40,787 nucleotides of DNA from Candidatus Limnocylindrus primus. GTDB taxonomy: Bacteria; Chloroflexota; Limnocylindria; Limnocylindrales; Limnocylindraceae. Below are positions 31,352 through 38,779 of this stretch, piece after piece (positions within the stretch are counted from its first letter, which is position 1; every line of letters begins with the position of its first letter). The translations under genes were made by a program, and so were the position numbers. The notes beneath the pieces were generated by a model. It was not told the origin of the DNA and ran no database searches. It worked only from the letters and a program-made list of their open reading frames with translations. The stretch is taken from contig QWRJ01000005.1 in NCBI GenBank assembly GCA_003670475.1, positions 5,216-46,002 on the forward strand, in the 5' to 3' direction.

Positions 31352-32307
31352 CGCGCTGCGCTAACCACTGCCTGCATCATGCGGATGTTCTCTGCGCCAC
31401 GCTGCGCAGAAGTGACGGGGGTCGTTCCGCTCAGCGCGCATGAGGAGAGGTGCGCAAACTGCGCGTCATACACGTTTGCCCGCTCTAGTGCGATCTGCTC
31501 CGTGACGCCGCTGCGCTCCAGCTCAAGATGACCGGCGAAGTCGCGACCCCACCACTCGTTACTCCGCAGTGCGCCGCCATCACCAGCGATCTCAAAGTAG
31601 TTCTCATCTGTGCTCCAGCGCGAAGAGAGATGCACACTCACGCCGCTTGCAAGTTCAAGCTCTGCAACGGCATCACCATCGCCTGAATCTGTGCGAACGC
31701 TCTGCACGCGTGCAACGGGACCGAGGAGACGCGTGATCGTGTCAATCGCATGCACGCCCATGTCGTACAGCGCACCAAAAGCTGCCGCATCACCCGTAGC
31801 TGGCGCAACGCCATCACGGCGGAGTGAACCAGGTTCAGCCAGGAACGATGCGTCAATTCGTGCGCTGCGCACGCTGCCGATCGCGCCACGCGTAAGGAGC
31901 TCGCGTGCCGCCACGACGGGAGGTGCCCACTCCATGCAGTGCGCCACGGCGAGCATCCTGCCGCTCGCATCGGCTGCGGTGATCATCTGCTCACACTCAG
32001 CAACCGAGTGTGCCATCGGCTTCTCCACGATCACGTGGAGGCCGCGACGTAGTGCTGCGATCGCGCCGGCCGCATGCGCACTGTTCGGCGTCACCAGCAC
32101 CACACCGTCAATCAGGCTCGTATCAATGGACTCAATGGAGTGAAAGGCGTGTGGTGCGCCAACGCGCGCGGCGGCCGCTGCGGCGCGCGATGGGTCGCGG
32201 CTGATTGCTGCGGCGAGTGTTGAACCTGTTGCACGTGCAAGTGCTGGCGCGATCCAATCGAGTGCGAAGTCGCTCGTCCCAACGAGTCCCCAGCGGATCG
32301 ACGACAC
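31348..32307 (-). CDS. Gfo/Idh/MocA family oxidoreductase
   Basis: The 319-residue NAD(P)-dependent enzyme has an N-terminal Rossmann fold (IRWGLVGTSDFALDWI), then VIVEKPMAHSVAECEQM, the family EKP motif. A C-terminal beta-sheet domain follows, with MGVHAIDTITRLLG supplying the conserved His/Asp. Members oxidise or reduce sugars, inositols and similar compounds; the substrate is unknown. The start is GTG at 32307, 18 bases after the cobalamin adenosyltransferase stop. Confidence 0.88.
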   Translation of the reverse strand: MSSIRWGLVGTSDFALDWIAPALARATGSTLAAAISRDPSRAAAAAARVGAPHAFHSIESIDTSLIDGVVLVTPNSAHAAGAIAALRRGLHVIVEKPMAHSVAECEQMITAADASGRMLAVAHCMEWAPPVVAARELLTRGAIGSVRSARIDASFLAEPGSLRRDGVAPATGDAAAFGALYDMGVHAIDTITRLLGPVARVQSVRTDSGDGDAVAELELASGVSVHLSSRWSTDENYFEIAGDGGALRSNEWWGRDFAGHLELERSGVTEQIALERANVYDAQFAHLSSCALSGTTPVTSAQRGAENIRMMQAVVSAAR

Positions 32308-32325
32308 GACTGCCGCCTTCGCGCG

Positions 32326-32958
32326 CTATTCGCGGACGGGTGTCTGAGAGACGGAGCGGGTAGCGGAGGCCTCGAGCGTCTCCGCTTGGCGCGCCAGGAG
32401 CCAGAGGAGATCAGCAAGGCGATTCAGATAGGCGAGCAGATGCTCACCCGGTAGAAGCCCTTCTCGTCCGAGCGTGACGCACCAGCGCTCTGCACGACGA
32501 ATAATGGTGCGCGCAAGCTCAATCGCGGAAGAGGCCTTGCTTGAACCAGGGATGACGAAGTCCTTCGGGAAGACGATCGCCGCCTCCGTTGTGGCGAGCA
32601 GCGCATTGATGCGCGCGAGCATCTTTGGTGAGACCTTGGTGCGGCCATCTTCAAGCCTGCTCCATGCGTCTGGGTTTGTAGCAAGCTCTGCGCCAACAAC
32701 AAAGAGGTCACGCTGAATGGAGAGGATCGTTTCGTCGAGTGCGGCAATCCCAGCGCCGCCCAGCCCGATCAGTTCGGCGCGCGCCATACCGAGCGCCGCT
32801 GTTGCCTCATCCACCGTGCCGTACGCTTCGGTGCGCACGTCATCTTTGGAGATTCGGTTGCCGCCGAAAAGAAGTCCGGTCGTCCCTTCATCGCCCTTCC
32901 CTGTGGCGACCTTGCTCGGCGGAAGCTTCAGCTCTTCGTTTGCGCCGTCGCTGCTCAC
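32326..32958 (-). CDS. Cob(I)alamin adenosyltransferase, PduO type
   Basis: The 210-residue enzyme makes adenosylcobalamin from cob(I)alamin and ATP. Its ATP motif is ATGKGDEGTTGLLFGG, followed by KDDVRTEAYGTVDEA and the C-terminal AYLNRLADLLWLLAR (family: NRLSD). The GTG at 32958 overlaps the stop of the DUF59 gene as GTGA, so I use it rather than TTG 32988. No cobalamin-dependent enzyme is adjacent; the lysine 2,3-aminomutase nearby uses S-adenosylmethionine instead. Confidence 0.9.
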   Translation of the reverse strand: MSSDGANEELKLPPSKVATGKGDEGTTGLLFGGNRISKDDVRTEAYGTVDEATAALGMARAELIGLGGAGIAALDETILSIQRDLFVVGAELATNPDAWSRLEDGRTKVSPKMLARINALLATTEAAIVFPKDFVIPGSSKASSAIELARTIIRRAERWCVTLGREGLLPGEHLLAYLNRLADLLWLLARQAETLEASATRSVSQTPVRE

Positions 32959-33275
32959 CAGGCGAGGCCCGCGTCTTTTGGATCCCAACGCTCAGCAAGG
33001 AGTGTCACCTTCACCGAGTGTTCGAGCACCGACTCCGCCGCCTCTTTCACCTGCGCCAGCATCGAGCCAGCGTACGGGCAGAACGGCGTTGTCAGGATCA
33101 TCTTCACTTCGGACTCCGTCTCGCCAACGATCACCTGGCGAATCAGCGCAAGCTCCACCACGTTCATGCCGATCTCCGGATCAACAACGGAACGGAGTGC
33201 GTCCAGGATGGCGAGTTCGGTGGCGCGCTTCTGCGCGTCAAAGGCGCTCGGCGCTGCAAGAGTCTCTTCTGTCAT
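32955..33275 (-). CDS. DUF59/MIP18 family protein (SufT-like)
   Basis: The 106-residue protein consists of a MIP18/DUF59 domain: ILDALRSVVDPEIGMNVVELALI, then LTTPFCPYAGSM, with the conserved cysteine in the family's T-x-x-x-C-P loop. Such proteins assist Fe-S cluster maturation (SufT) or belong to phenylacetyl-CoA oxygenase-like clusters. The Suf genes are 4 kb away, so a role in cluster maturation is reasonable but unproved. GAGGAGG precedes the start. Confidence 0.85.
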   Translation of the reverse strand: MTEETLAAPSAFDAQKRATELAILDALRSVVDPEIGMNVVELALIRQVIVGETESEVKMILTTPFCPYAGSMLAQVKEAAESVLEHSVKVTLLAERWDPKDAGLAW

Positions 33276-33297
33276 CGTGCCTCCTCTTTTCGCTCGC

Positions 33298-33573
33298 CTA
33301 CGCCAGCGCCGCTTCGGCAGGCGTTAAACCTGGACCCTGCAACTGACCGTTGGTATCAAAGAACTCTGCATAGTGTTCGCGATTCGCTGCGGCGAACTCA
33401 TAGGCCCGCGCAATGCCAACCACACGCAACTCTGGCATCTCACCCATCAAGCGCTGCGCGTCGTAGCCGCTTGCGCGCAACTCAAGCAACCTTCGCACCG
33501 TGAGCCGCGTGCCGTAGACGAACGGTTCGCCATTCATCACGAGCGGATCGCTCTTCACCCACTTGATGGTCAT
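33298..33573 (-). CDS. DUF433 family protein (possible antitoxin-like)
   Basis: The 91-residue product carries the DUF433 pattern DPLVMNGEPFVYGTRLTVRRLLELRASGY, then MPELRVVGIARAYEFAA. DUF433 is a small helix-turn-helix-like domain often paired with a PIN-like DUF5615 toxin; no DUF5615 gene is adjacent. ATG 33573, one base after the upstream stop and with GGGAG upstream, was chosen over an ORF start at 33633, which lies inside the neighbouring gene. Confidence 0.8.
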   Translation of the reverse strand: MTIKWVKSDPLVMNGEPFVYGTRLTVRRLLELRASGYDAQRLMGEMPELRVVGIARAYEFAAANREHYAEFFDTNGQLQGPGLTPAEAALA

Positions 33574-33574
33574 C

Positions 33575-34057
33575 TCAGGCTCCCTTGTAGATAGCTTTAA
33601 GGATGCGGTTGCGCTTACGCTCATCGCCGCCAAGCCGACGATGCCACTTCAGCACAGCGATCCCCTCGGTGAGCGCGCTGTCCGCAAAGGCCGCCGCCTC
33701 GCCAGTAATCGTAGAAGCAACAGCAACACGTAGTCCTTCATAGAGATCGGTGACGTCATCCATAGAGATGCGCCTGCGGCGCCACGTTGCGGTGGCGTGC
33801 TCGGTGAAGTTCTTCAGCGGCGCAACGCTTCCAGCACCAACGCTTTCGCAGAGTTTCTGTAGCACCACTTCGGCGTCGCGCAGCAGGTGCCGCAAGCCAA
33901 GGTCGCCAACGCGGTCACGCAGCTCGGGGTTGAACTCAACAGCGGCAATAATGCCGCGATCTGCAACTTCACTCCAACGCGCGCTGATTTGCGCCGCGGC
34001 CTCAGGGAAGCCTGCGCTTGTGTCCAGCGGTCGTGTGCCGTGCAGTGGGTGACTCAT
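33575..34057 (-). CDS. Hypothetical helical protein (160 residues)
   Basis: The product is mostly alpha-helical and lacks a signal peptide or membrane helix. Long amphipathic stretches include LGLRHLLRDAEVVLQKLCESVG and a basic end, RRLGGDERKRNRILKAIYKG. I recognise no family. The DUF433 gene follows after one base, so the two are coupled. TACCCT seven bases before ATG 34057 suggests the transcript starts near the start codon. Confidence 0.55.
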   Translation of the reverse strand: MSHPLHGTRPLDTSAGFPEAAAQISARWSEVADRGIIAAVEFNPELRDRVGDLGLRHLLRDAEVVLQKLCESVGAGSVAPLKNFTEHATATWRRRRISMDDVTDLYEGLRVAVASTITGEAAAFADSALTEGIAVLKWHRRLGGDERKRNRILKAIYKGA

Positions 34058-34064
34058 GCGGTCA

Positions 34065-34070
34065 AGGGTA
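34065..34070 (-). promoter_or_regulatory. -10 box close to a start codon
   Basis: TACCCT on the minus strand ends seven bases before ATG 34057, a near match to the TANNNT-N6 arrangement. No ribosome binding site is present. Confidence 0.4.
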
Positions 34071-34081
34071 GCAGCGACGCC

Positions 34082-34594
34082 TCACCAGAGGTCCGTGCGG
34101 TCGCTCTTCTGCGGCGTGCTCTTCCGATTCAGCGCGTGCTCTTCATGTTCTGCCGCCTCCTTGCGAGCGGCGTTAATCGCCGCCTGAAGCGCGCTCGCGC
34201 CGCCAACTAAGCCATGTGGCGCCTCGTGCAGGTGATCGGGGAGGCCGGTCTTCTCGGCATCAGCGCGGGGACGTGTCTCGCCGAGGAAGGGCATCCCTTG
34301 GCGCTCTACCGCATCAAGTGAGGCACGCATCACGGCACCCTTGGCACTCACCACACTACGAATCTCCTGCGCCTCTTCGTTAGGACTGATCTCGCGACCA
34401 CGGAGCGGCTGCGCAATGCGGCCAACATCAAGCCAGGCCAGGTGATAGCGATCCATGGAGCCCCACGCATCTGCAAGGAGCGCGTCACTCGCGGCGAGCC
34501 AGGTGTTCAGCGCGGCACGAGATGGTGCACGGTCAATGCGCTCCCCCTCCTCAAGGAGGCGGCGAGTCTGCGAGATCAGATCCTCACGCTTCAT
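34082..34594 (-). CDS. Hypothetical protein (170 residues)
   Basis: The product begins MKREDLISQTRRLLEEGE and is helical for about 110 residues, with a conserved-looking LLADAWGSMDRYHLAWLDVG. It ends in a polar, low-complexity tail rich in Glu/Ala/Lys. There are no membrane helices. I recognise no family. It is nine bases downstream of the 133-residue unknown gene and seems part of the same run after the aminomutase gene. Confidence 0.5.
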   Translation of the reverse strand: MKREDLISQTRRLLEEGERIDRAPSRAALNTWLAASDALLADAWGSMDRYHLAWLDVGRIAQPLRGREISPNEEAQEIRSVVSAKGAVMRASLDAVERQGMPFLGETRPRADAEKTGLPDHLHEAPHGLVGGASALQAAINAARKEAAEHEEHALNRKSTPQKSDRTDLW

Positions 34595-34603
34595 CGCAGC
34601 AGA

Positions 34604-35005
34604 TCAGCGGTCGCCCGCGACGCGGTCGGTGCGCGCAAAGTTGTCGAGCTCGGCGCGGCAGGCAACTTCCGCCTTCTCTACTTGGCGCTGCAGCCAGCCG
34701 GTCATGCGCGAAGAATCTTCAAGGTGGATCAGCGTCCCGTTTGGTGAATCGTTCAGCGCGAAGCCGGTGGTGGTGCGGAAGTCGGAGAACCAGTTCGACT
34801 GCAGCTGCAGTAGCTCATCCGCAACCACGCGCGTCTCAAAGAGCCAGTCGGTGTGCGCCGCATTCAGCGCATCTGCAACCGCCGCCACGCGCTCACCAAA
34901 GCCACGAGGACGCACAAGCAGCAGTGCAGCAACACGCACAGCGGTGAACGGCGATCGCGCTTCGGCGATCACTGGCGGCCACGGCAGGTGTGGGGCGTCA
35001 CTCAT
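34604..35005 (-). CDS. Hypothetical protein (133 residues)
   Basis: The ATG at 35005 was chosen over a longer frame reaching 35341 because the longer one lies within the coding region of the aminomutase gene. The product starts MSDAPHLPWPP and contains a helical region (about residues 28-115) with ALNAAHTDWLFETRVVADEL and QSNWFSDFRTTTGF. GATACT occurs six bases before the start, a variant of the leaderless motif. Its function is unknown. It follows the aminomutase gene by 28 bases. Confidence 0.5.
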   Translation of the reverse strand: MSDAPHLPWPPVIAEARSPFTAVRVAALLLVRPRGFGERVAAVADALNAAHTDWLFETRVVADELLQLQSNWFSDFRTTTGFALNDSPNGTLIHLEDSSRMTGWLQRQVEKAEVACRAELDNFARTDRVAGDR

Positions 35006-35033
35006 GAGCGAAGTATCCCACTCAAGCGAAGAG

Positions 35034-36587
35034 TTAGAGCAGCTCCCCGTGTGCGGCGGCGGTTGGCTCGCCCTCACGTGGGCGCTCCTCCGTGCCAGAT
35101 GGGAGATCCTGTGCGGCGGCGCTGGCGGTGAGCACCTTGAGTGGTGCGCCAACGCTCCCCTCAACGGCGCCGCCGATGCCGAGCGGCTGCCACTTGGATG
35201 GATCCTGCAGACGGTGCGCTTCAGTGTTACCGCGCGAGTGAATCTCGGCGTGGCCCTTTGGTTCGATCCACATCTCGTGACCGGCGAGCAGGCCGAAGAC
35301 GCCCTCTTGTCCTGGCTCTGGTCGTGCACCACGGCAGTCAACGCATTTCGATGCGTCGTGTCGCGTGTAGTACTCTGGCTCTTCGTATGTGCTGATGTAG
35401 CCCTCGTAGTTGCGCAGCACCACCTTGTGATCGCTGTATGAGATCAGGTAGTTCGGCATCACCGGGATCTTGCCGCCGCCGCCAGGCGAGTCGATCACAA
35501 ACGTAGGCACGGCATAACCGCTTGTATGTCCGCGCAGGCCTTCGATGATCTCTAGCCCCTTACCAACTGGCGTACGGAAGTGGCCAGAACCTTCAACAAG
35601 GTCGCACTGATAGATGTAGTACGGGCGGATGCGATTCTCTACGAGCTTATGCACCAGCTTGCGCATGATGTGCACGCAGTCGTTCACGCCAGCAAGAAGC
35701 ACCGACTGATTCCCAACAGGGATGCCAGCGCGCGTCAGCTTGTCAACGGCGCGTGAAACCTCTGGTGTGATCTCCTGCGCGTGATTGAAGTGCAGGTTCA
35801 TCCAGAGTGGGTGGTACTTCGCCATCATCTCGCAGAGTTCGTCGTCAATGCGCTGCGGCATGAAGACTGGAACACGCGAGCCGATACGGATGATCTCAAT
35901 GTGCGGAATGTCGCGCAGGCCGCGCAGGATCTTCTCAAAGAGTTTCGGCGCAAGGGTGAGCCCGTCGCCGCCGCTGATCAGTACGTCACGCACCTGCGGT
36001 GTGCGTCGCAGATAGTCGAGCTGCGCTTCGTGATCCTTTGAGTTGAAGTTCTGCGTTGGGTCGCCAACGATGCGCGAGCGTGTGCAGTAGCGGCAATACG
36101 ATGCGCACTGCGTGGTGACGAGCATCAGCACGCGATCTGGGTAGCGGTGCACAAGTCCCGGAACTGGCGAGTGGCGATCTTCGCCGAGTGAGTCTTCCAT
36201 CATCGCGGTGAACGCCTGCTGCTCAGAACCGACCGGAATCACCTGGCGGCGGATTGGATCGTTTGGATCCTTTGGATCAATGAGGCTGACGAAGTACGGC
36301 GTGATGTCAACGCGGAACTTCCCTTCGGCGGAGAGGCCTTCGCGCTCGTCGTCTGTTAGCTCAAGGATCTCGCCGATCTCTTCGAGCGTGTTGACGCGGT
36401 TGGAGAGCTGCCAGCGCCAGTCGTCCCACTGCTCGTTCGGGATGTCCTTCCACTTTGGGGCGCGACGGCTGCGGAGCGGGAGGCCGTCGGCGCCGAGCGC
36501 CTTTGCTGGATCGCGCGGATTTACCCATGCGGCATCGGCTGCGGCTACTGCTGCGGCGTTGCTCTTCAGGATCTCCGTTGCGTCCAT
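35034..36587 (-). CDS. kamA: Lysine 2,3-aminomutase (radical SAM, PLP)
   Basis: The 517-residue enzyme converts L-lysine to L-beta-lysine. It has the radical SAM motif CASYCRYCTRSR (Cys161, 165, 168), the PLP lysine in SPGGGGKIPVMPNY (Lys373) and the zinc-binding CVDC (415, 418) in the C-terminal region. The last 60 or so residues form a low-complexity Gly/Ala/Glu-rich tail that ordinary KamA lacks. ATG 36587 has a GAGGGGG site upstream and is preferred to 36617. beta-Lysine is used in lysine fermentation or, after acetylation, as an osmolyte; no ablB-like acetyltransferase is adjacent. Confidence 0.93.
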   Translation of the reverse strand: MDATEILKSNAAAVAAADAAWVNPRDPAKALGADGLPLRSRRAPKWKDIPNEQWDDWRWQLSNRVNTLEEIGEILELTDDEREGLSAEGKFRVDITPYFVSLIDPKDPNDPIRRQVIPVGSEQQAFTAMMEDSLGEDRHSPVPGLVHRYPDRVLMLVTTQCASYCRYCTRSRIVGDPTQNFNSKDHEAQLDYLRRTPQVRDVLISGGDGLTLAPKLFEKILRGLRDIPHIEIIRIGSRVPVFMPQRIDDELCEMMAKYHPLWMNLHFNHAQEITPEVSRAVDKLTRAGIPVGNQSVLLAGVNDCVHIMRKLVHKLVENRIRPYYIYQCDLVEGSGHFRTPVGKGLEIIEGLRGHTSGYAVPTFVIDSPGGGGKIPVMPNYLISYSDHKVVLRNYEGYISTYEEPEYYTRHDASKCVDCRGARPEPGQEGVFGLLAGHEMWIEPKGHAEIHSRGNTEAHRLQDPSKWQPLGIGGAVEGSVGAPLKVLTASAAAQDLPSGTEERPREGEPTAAAHGELL

Positions 36588-36608
36588 CTCGTCCCCCTCG
36601 CGGGTAGC

Positions 36609-36640
36609 CCAGGCCACGCCTGGTTGGATAGGGAGTATCC
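36609..36640. repeat. Two adjacent inverted repeats upstream of kamA
   Basis: CCAGGC-CAC-GCCTGG (36609-36623) and GGATA-GGGAG-TATCC (36626-36640) lie 22-53 bases upstream of the kamA start. They may be operator sites; no regulator is recognisable from them. Confidence 0.35.
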
Positions 36641-36664
36641 ATCATGCATCAGGGTTTGGGTAGC

Positions 36665-36702
36665 CCCCGCCGCAAGGTTCGGGGGGCGCCGCCCTGGCGG
36701 GG
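36665..36702 (-). terminator. GC-rich hairpin after the lipid kinase gene
   Basis: CCCCGCC/GGCGGGG form a 7-bp stem around a GC-rich internal loop that can itself pair. The element begins at the base after the TAA of the kinase gene. No T-run follows, so termination would need additional factors. Confidence 0.4.
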
Positions 36703-37644
36703 TTAGGCGAGGAGCGAGAGCGCCGCAGGGAGCACGGAGAAGCGTGCGGGGAGGGCGCCGACCAGCTCGCCGTCGGCCTCAATTTCGATCTCGCGTGCAT
36801 CAGGGCCACCAAGGGGCGCCGCCTCAACCGCAGCGCCGCGCGCATGCGTCACCTGCGGGTGTGAATAGTGCGTTCCTCGATAGAGGCGCGGCAGGCTGAT
36901 CACAAAGTCGCGTCGGGCAAGGTTGCCGAATCGCACCACCTCAAGTAGCCCGTCATCAAGGCGCGCAGTAGGGGCAACGTGCATTCCGCCGCCGAACCAG
37001 CCGCCGTTGGCAATCGCAACCGCCGCCGTTGGCCCACGCTCCGCCGCAGCAAGATCCACGCGCAGCTCCATCTCGTCTGGCGCGTAGTGCAGGCCGGCAC
37101 GCACGGTGGCGAGCCCGAATGCAACAACACCTGCGCGGCGCTTCAGTTGCGGATACTCCTCCAGCGCATGCGCAATCTGCGCGCTAATCCCAAACGATGC
37201 AACGTTCAAAAAAAGCCGATCAACACCACCCGCAAGGTGCACCACGCCAACATCCACCCGACGCGCCGCGGCGCCAAGCGCGAGCACACGCGCAGCCTGC
37301 ACAGGATCGCGGGAGATACCAGCAGATCGCGCGTAATCGCGACCCGTTCCTGCTGGCAACAGCCCGAGCGCAACGCGCCCGAGCACCTCCACGCCACCCG
37401 CCGCATAGATGCCGTTCACCGCTTGACTTGACGAACCGTCGCCACCGAGCACCAAGATGCGCGTTGCGCCAGCACGAACCGCCTCAAACGCTGCGCGCTC
37501 CGCCGGACGCTCCAGGCCAGGCTGCGTGACAAAGACATCAAACGGACGAAGTGGCGCAAGCTCCTCAAGAACACGGTCGAGCGCACGCGCCGCGCGTCCG
37601 CCGCCTGCGGCGGGATTAACGATGAGTAGCGTCTGTGAAGACAC
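36703..37644 (-). CDS. Diacylglycerol/sphingosine kinase family lipid kinase (YegS/DgkB-like)
   Basis: The product has the diacylglycerol-kinase catalytic domain: LLIVNPAAGGGRAARAL, the ATP loop ILVLGGDGSSSQAVN (family GGDGT), LLPAGTGRDYARSAGI (family GTGNDFAR), and DDGLLEVVRFG in the C-terminal beta-sandwich. It phosphorylates diacylglycerol or a related lipid at the membrane. GTG 37644, ten bases after the hydroxyproline dehydratase stop, gives 313 residues and starts at the family's usual position; a start at 37701 would overlap the dehydratase. Confidence 0.88.
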   Translation of the reverse strand: MSSQTLLIVNPAAGGGRAARALDRVLEELAPLRPFDVFVTQPGLERPAERAAFEAVRAGATRILVLGGDGSSSQAVNGIYAAGGVEVLGRVALGLLPAGTGRDYARSAGISRDPVQAARVLALGAAARRVDVGVVHLAGGVDRLFLNVASFGISAQIAHALEEYPQLKRRAGVVAFGLATVRAGLHYAPDEMELRVDLAAAERGPTAAVAIANGGWFGGGMHVAPTARLDDGLLEVVRFGNLARRDFVISLPRLYRGTHYSHPQVTHARGAAVEAAPLGGPDAREIEIEADGELVGALPARFSVLPAALSLLA

Positions 37645-37654
37645 GCGAGCGCGG

Positions 37655-38779
37655 CTAGCGCGCCACGAGGAAGCCGCGGCCGATCGGATCGTTCTCGTCA
37701 AGGATGAAGCGGGCGCTGCCGGTCATGTGCGCGCTGCCGCGCACCTCGGGGATCACCGCATCGCGATTCGCCCAACGTTCGCTGCGCAGAACGCGGCCGT
37801 GGAAGAGTGAGTCGCGGCCAAGAATTGATTCAATCGCGATCTCTTCTCCAGTGGCAACAAGACCGCGCGTGTGTAAAACGGCGAGTCGCGCCGAGACGCC
37901 AGAACCGGTTGGTGAACGATCCACCTCACCTTCAGCGAAGAGGCAGAGGTTGCGCGAGTGGTGCGACGCATCTTCTGGCGGGCCGTCAATGATGGTGCCG
38001 TACAGGAAGGAGAGATCGTCTGACTCGGGGTGCTTCACGCCGAGCGCATCAGCGAGTGCGCCACCTGCACGAAGTGCGGCGCGACCGGCGCTAGTGATGG
38101 CGCGACCGGCGGCGGCGATCTGCGCCGCGTTTGCAGCGCTCATCTCTAGTCCGAGTGATGCAGCGCTGATCAGCGCATAAAATGCGCCGCCGTATCCAAC
38201 GTCTACCGTGACGCGACCGAGCCCTGGAACATCGAGCGGCACGTCAAGCGCAGCGGCGAACGACGGCACGTTCTCAAAGCGCACCTCGCGCACGCGCGGC
38301 GTTCGTCCAGCGGCGCGCGCCAAATTGAGTTCCGCTGCGTCAACGAGCGCCGTGGCGCGCACTAAGCCGCACGGCGCGTCAATGCCGATCGGCGTTTCGG
38401 TGCCCACGGCAGGAACGGCTCCCGTTTCAATAAGTGCGGTGGCGAGTGCAATGGTGCCGTGCCCACACATTGTGGAGTAGCCCTCGTTATGCATGAAGAG
38501 GACGCCAACCTGCGCCTCGGCGTGATCTGGCGGCACCAGGATGCCGCCGTACATGTCTGCATGGCCGCGCGGCTCCCACATCAGTAGTTTGCGCAGATCG
38601 TCGTGCTGTTCGAGTGCGGCTCGGCGCCGTTCAAGAATGTTGCGCCCAGGAAGCTCTGGATAGCCGGAGACCACGATGCGGAAGGGTTCCCCAGCGGTGT
38701 GATAGTCGAGCACCTCAATGGCGCGACCGCTCGCGGCGGGCGGCGCGCTCAGGTTCAGGCGGAGTGGCTGTGAACTCAT
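37655..38779 (-). CDS. Proline racemase family, probable trans-3-hydroxy-L-proline dehydratase
   Basis: The 374-residue protein belongs to the proline racemase superfamily. The first catalytic cysteine is present in STMCGHGTIAL (Cys105). The second position, cysteine in racemases and 4-hydroxyproline epimerases, is threonine here (DRSPTGSGVSA, Thr291). That Cys-to-Thr change is the mark of trans-3-hydroxy-L-proline dehydratases, which form delta1-pyrroline-2-carboxylate. The next gene encodes an ornithine cyclodeaminase-family protein that could reduce this product to proline. The start overlaps that gene's stop by ATGA. Confidence 0.88.
   Translation of the reverse strand: MSSQPLRLNLSAPPAASGRAIEVLDYHTAGEPFRIVVSGYPELPGRNILERRRAALEQHDDLRKLLMWEPRGHADMYGGILVPPDHAEAQVGVLFMHNEGYSTMCGHGTIALATALIETGAVPAVGTETPIGIDAPCGLVRATALVDAAELNLARAAGRTPRVREVRFENVPSFAAALDVPLDVPGLGRVTVDVGYGGAFYALISAASLGLEMSAANAAQIAAAGRAITSAGRAALRAGGALADALGVKHPESDDLSFLYGTIIDGPPEDASHHSRNLCLFAEGEVDRSPTGSGVSARLAVLHTRGLVATGEEIAIESILGRDSLFHGRVLRSERWANRDAVIPEVRGSAHMTGSARFILDENDPIGRGFLVAR

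Noticed and set aside
34604-35341. Long minus-strand frame of 245 codons
   Set aside because: Its first 112 codons lie inside the kamA coding region and look like a shadow frame. The ATG at 35005 gives the supported gene.
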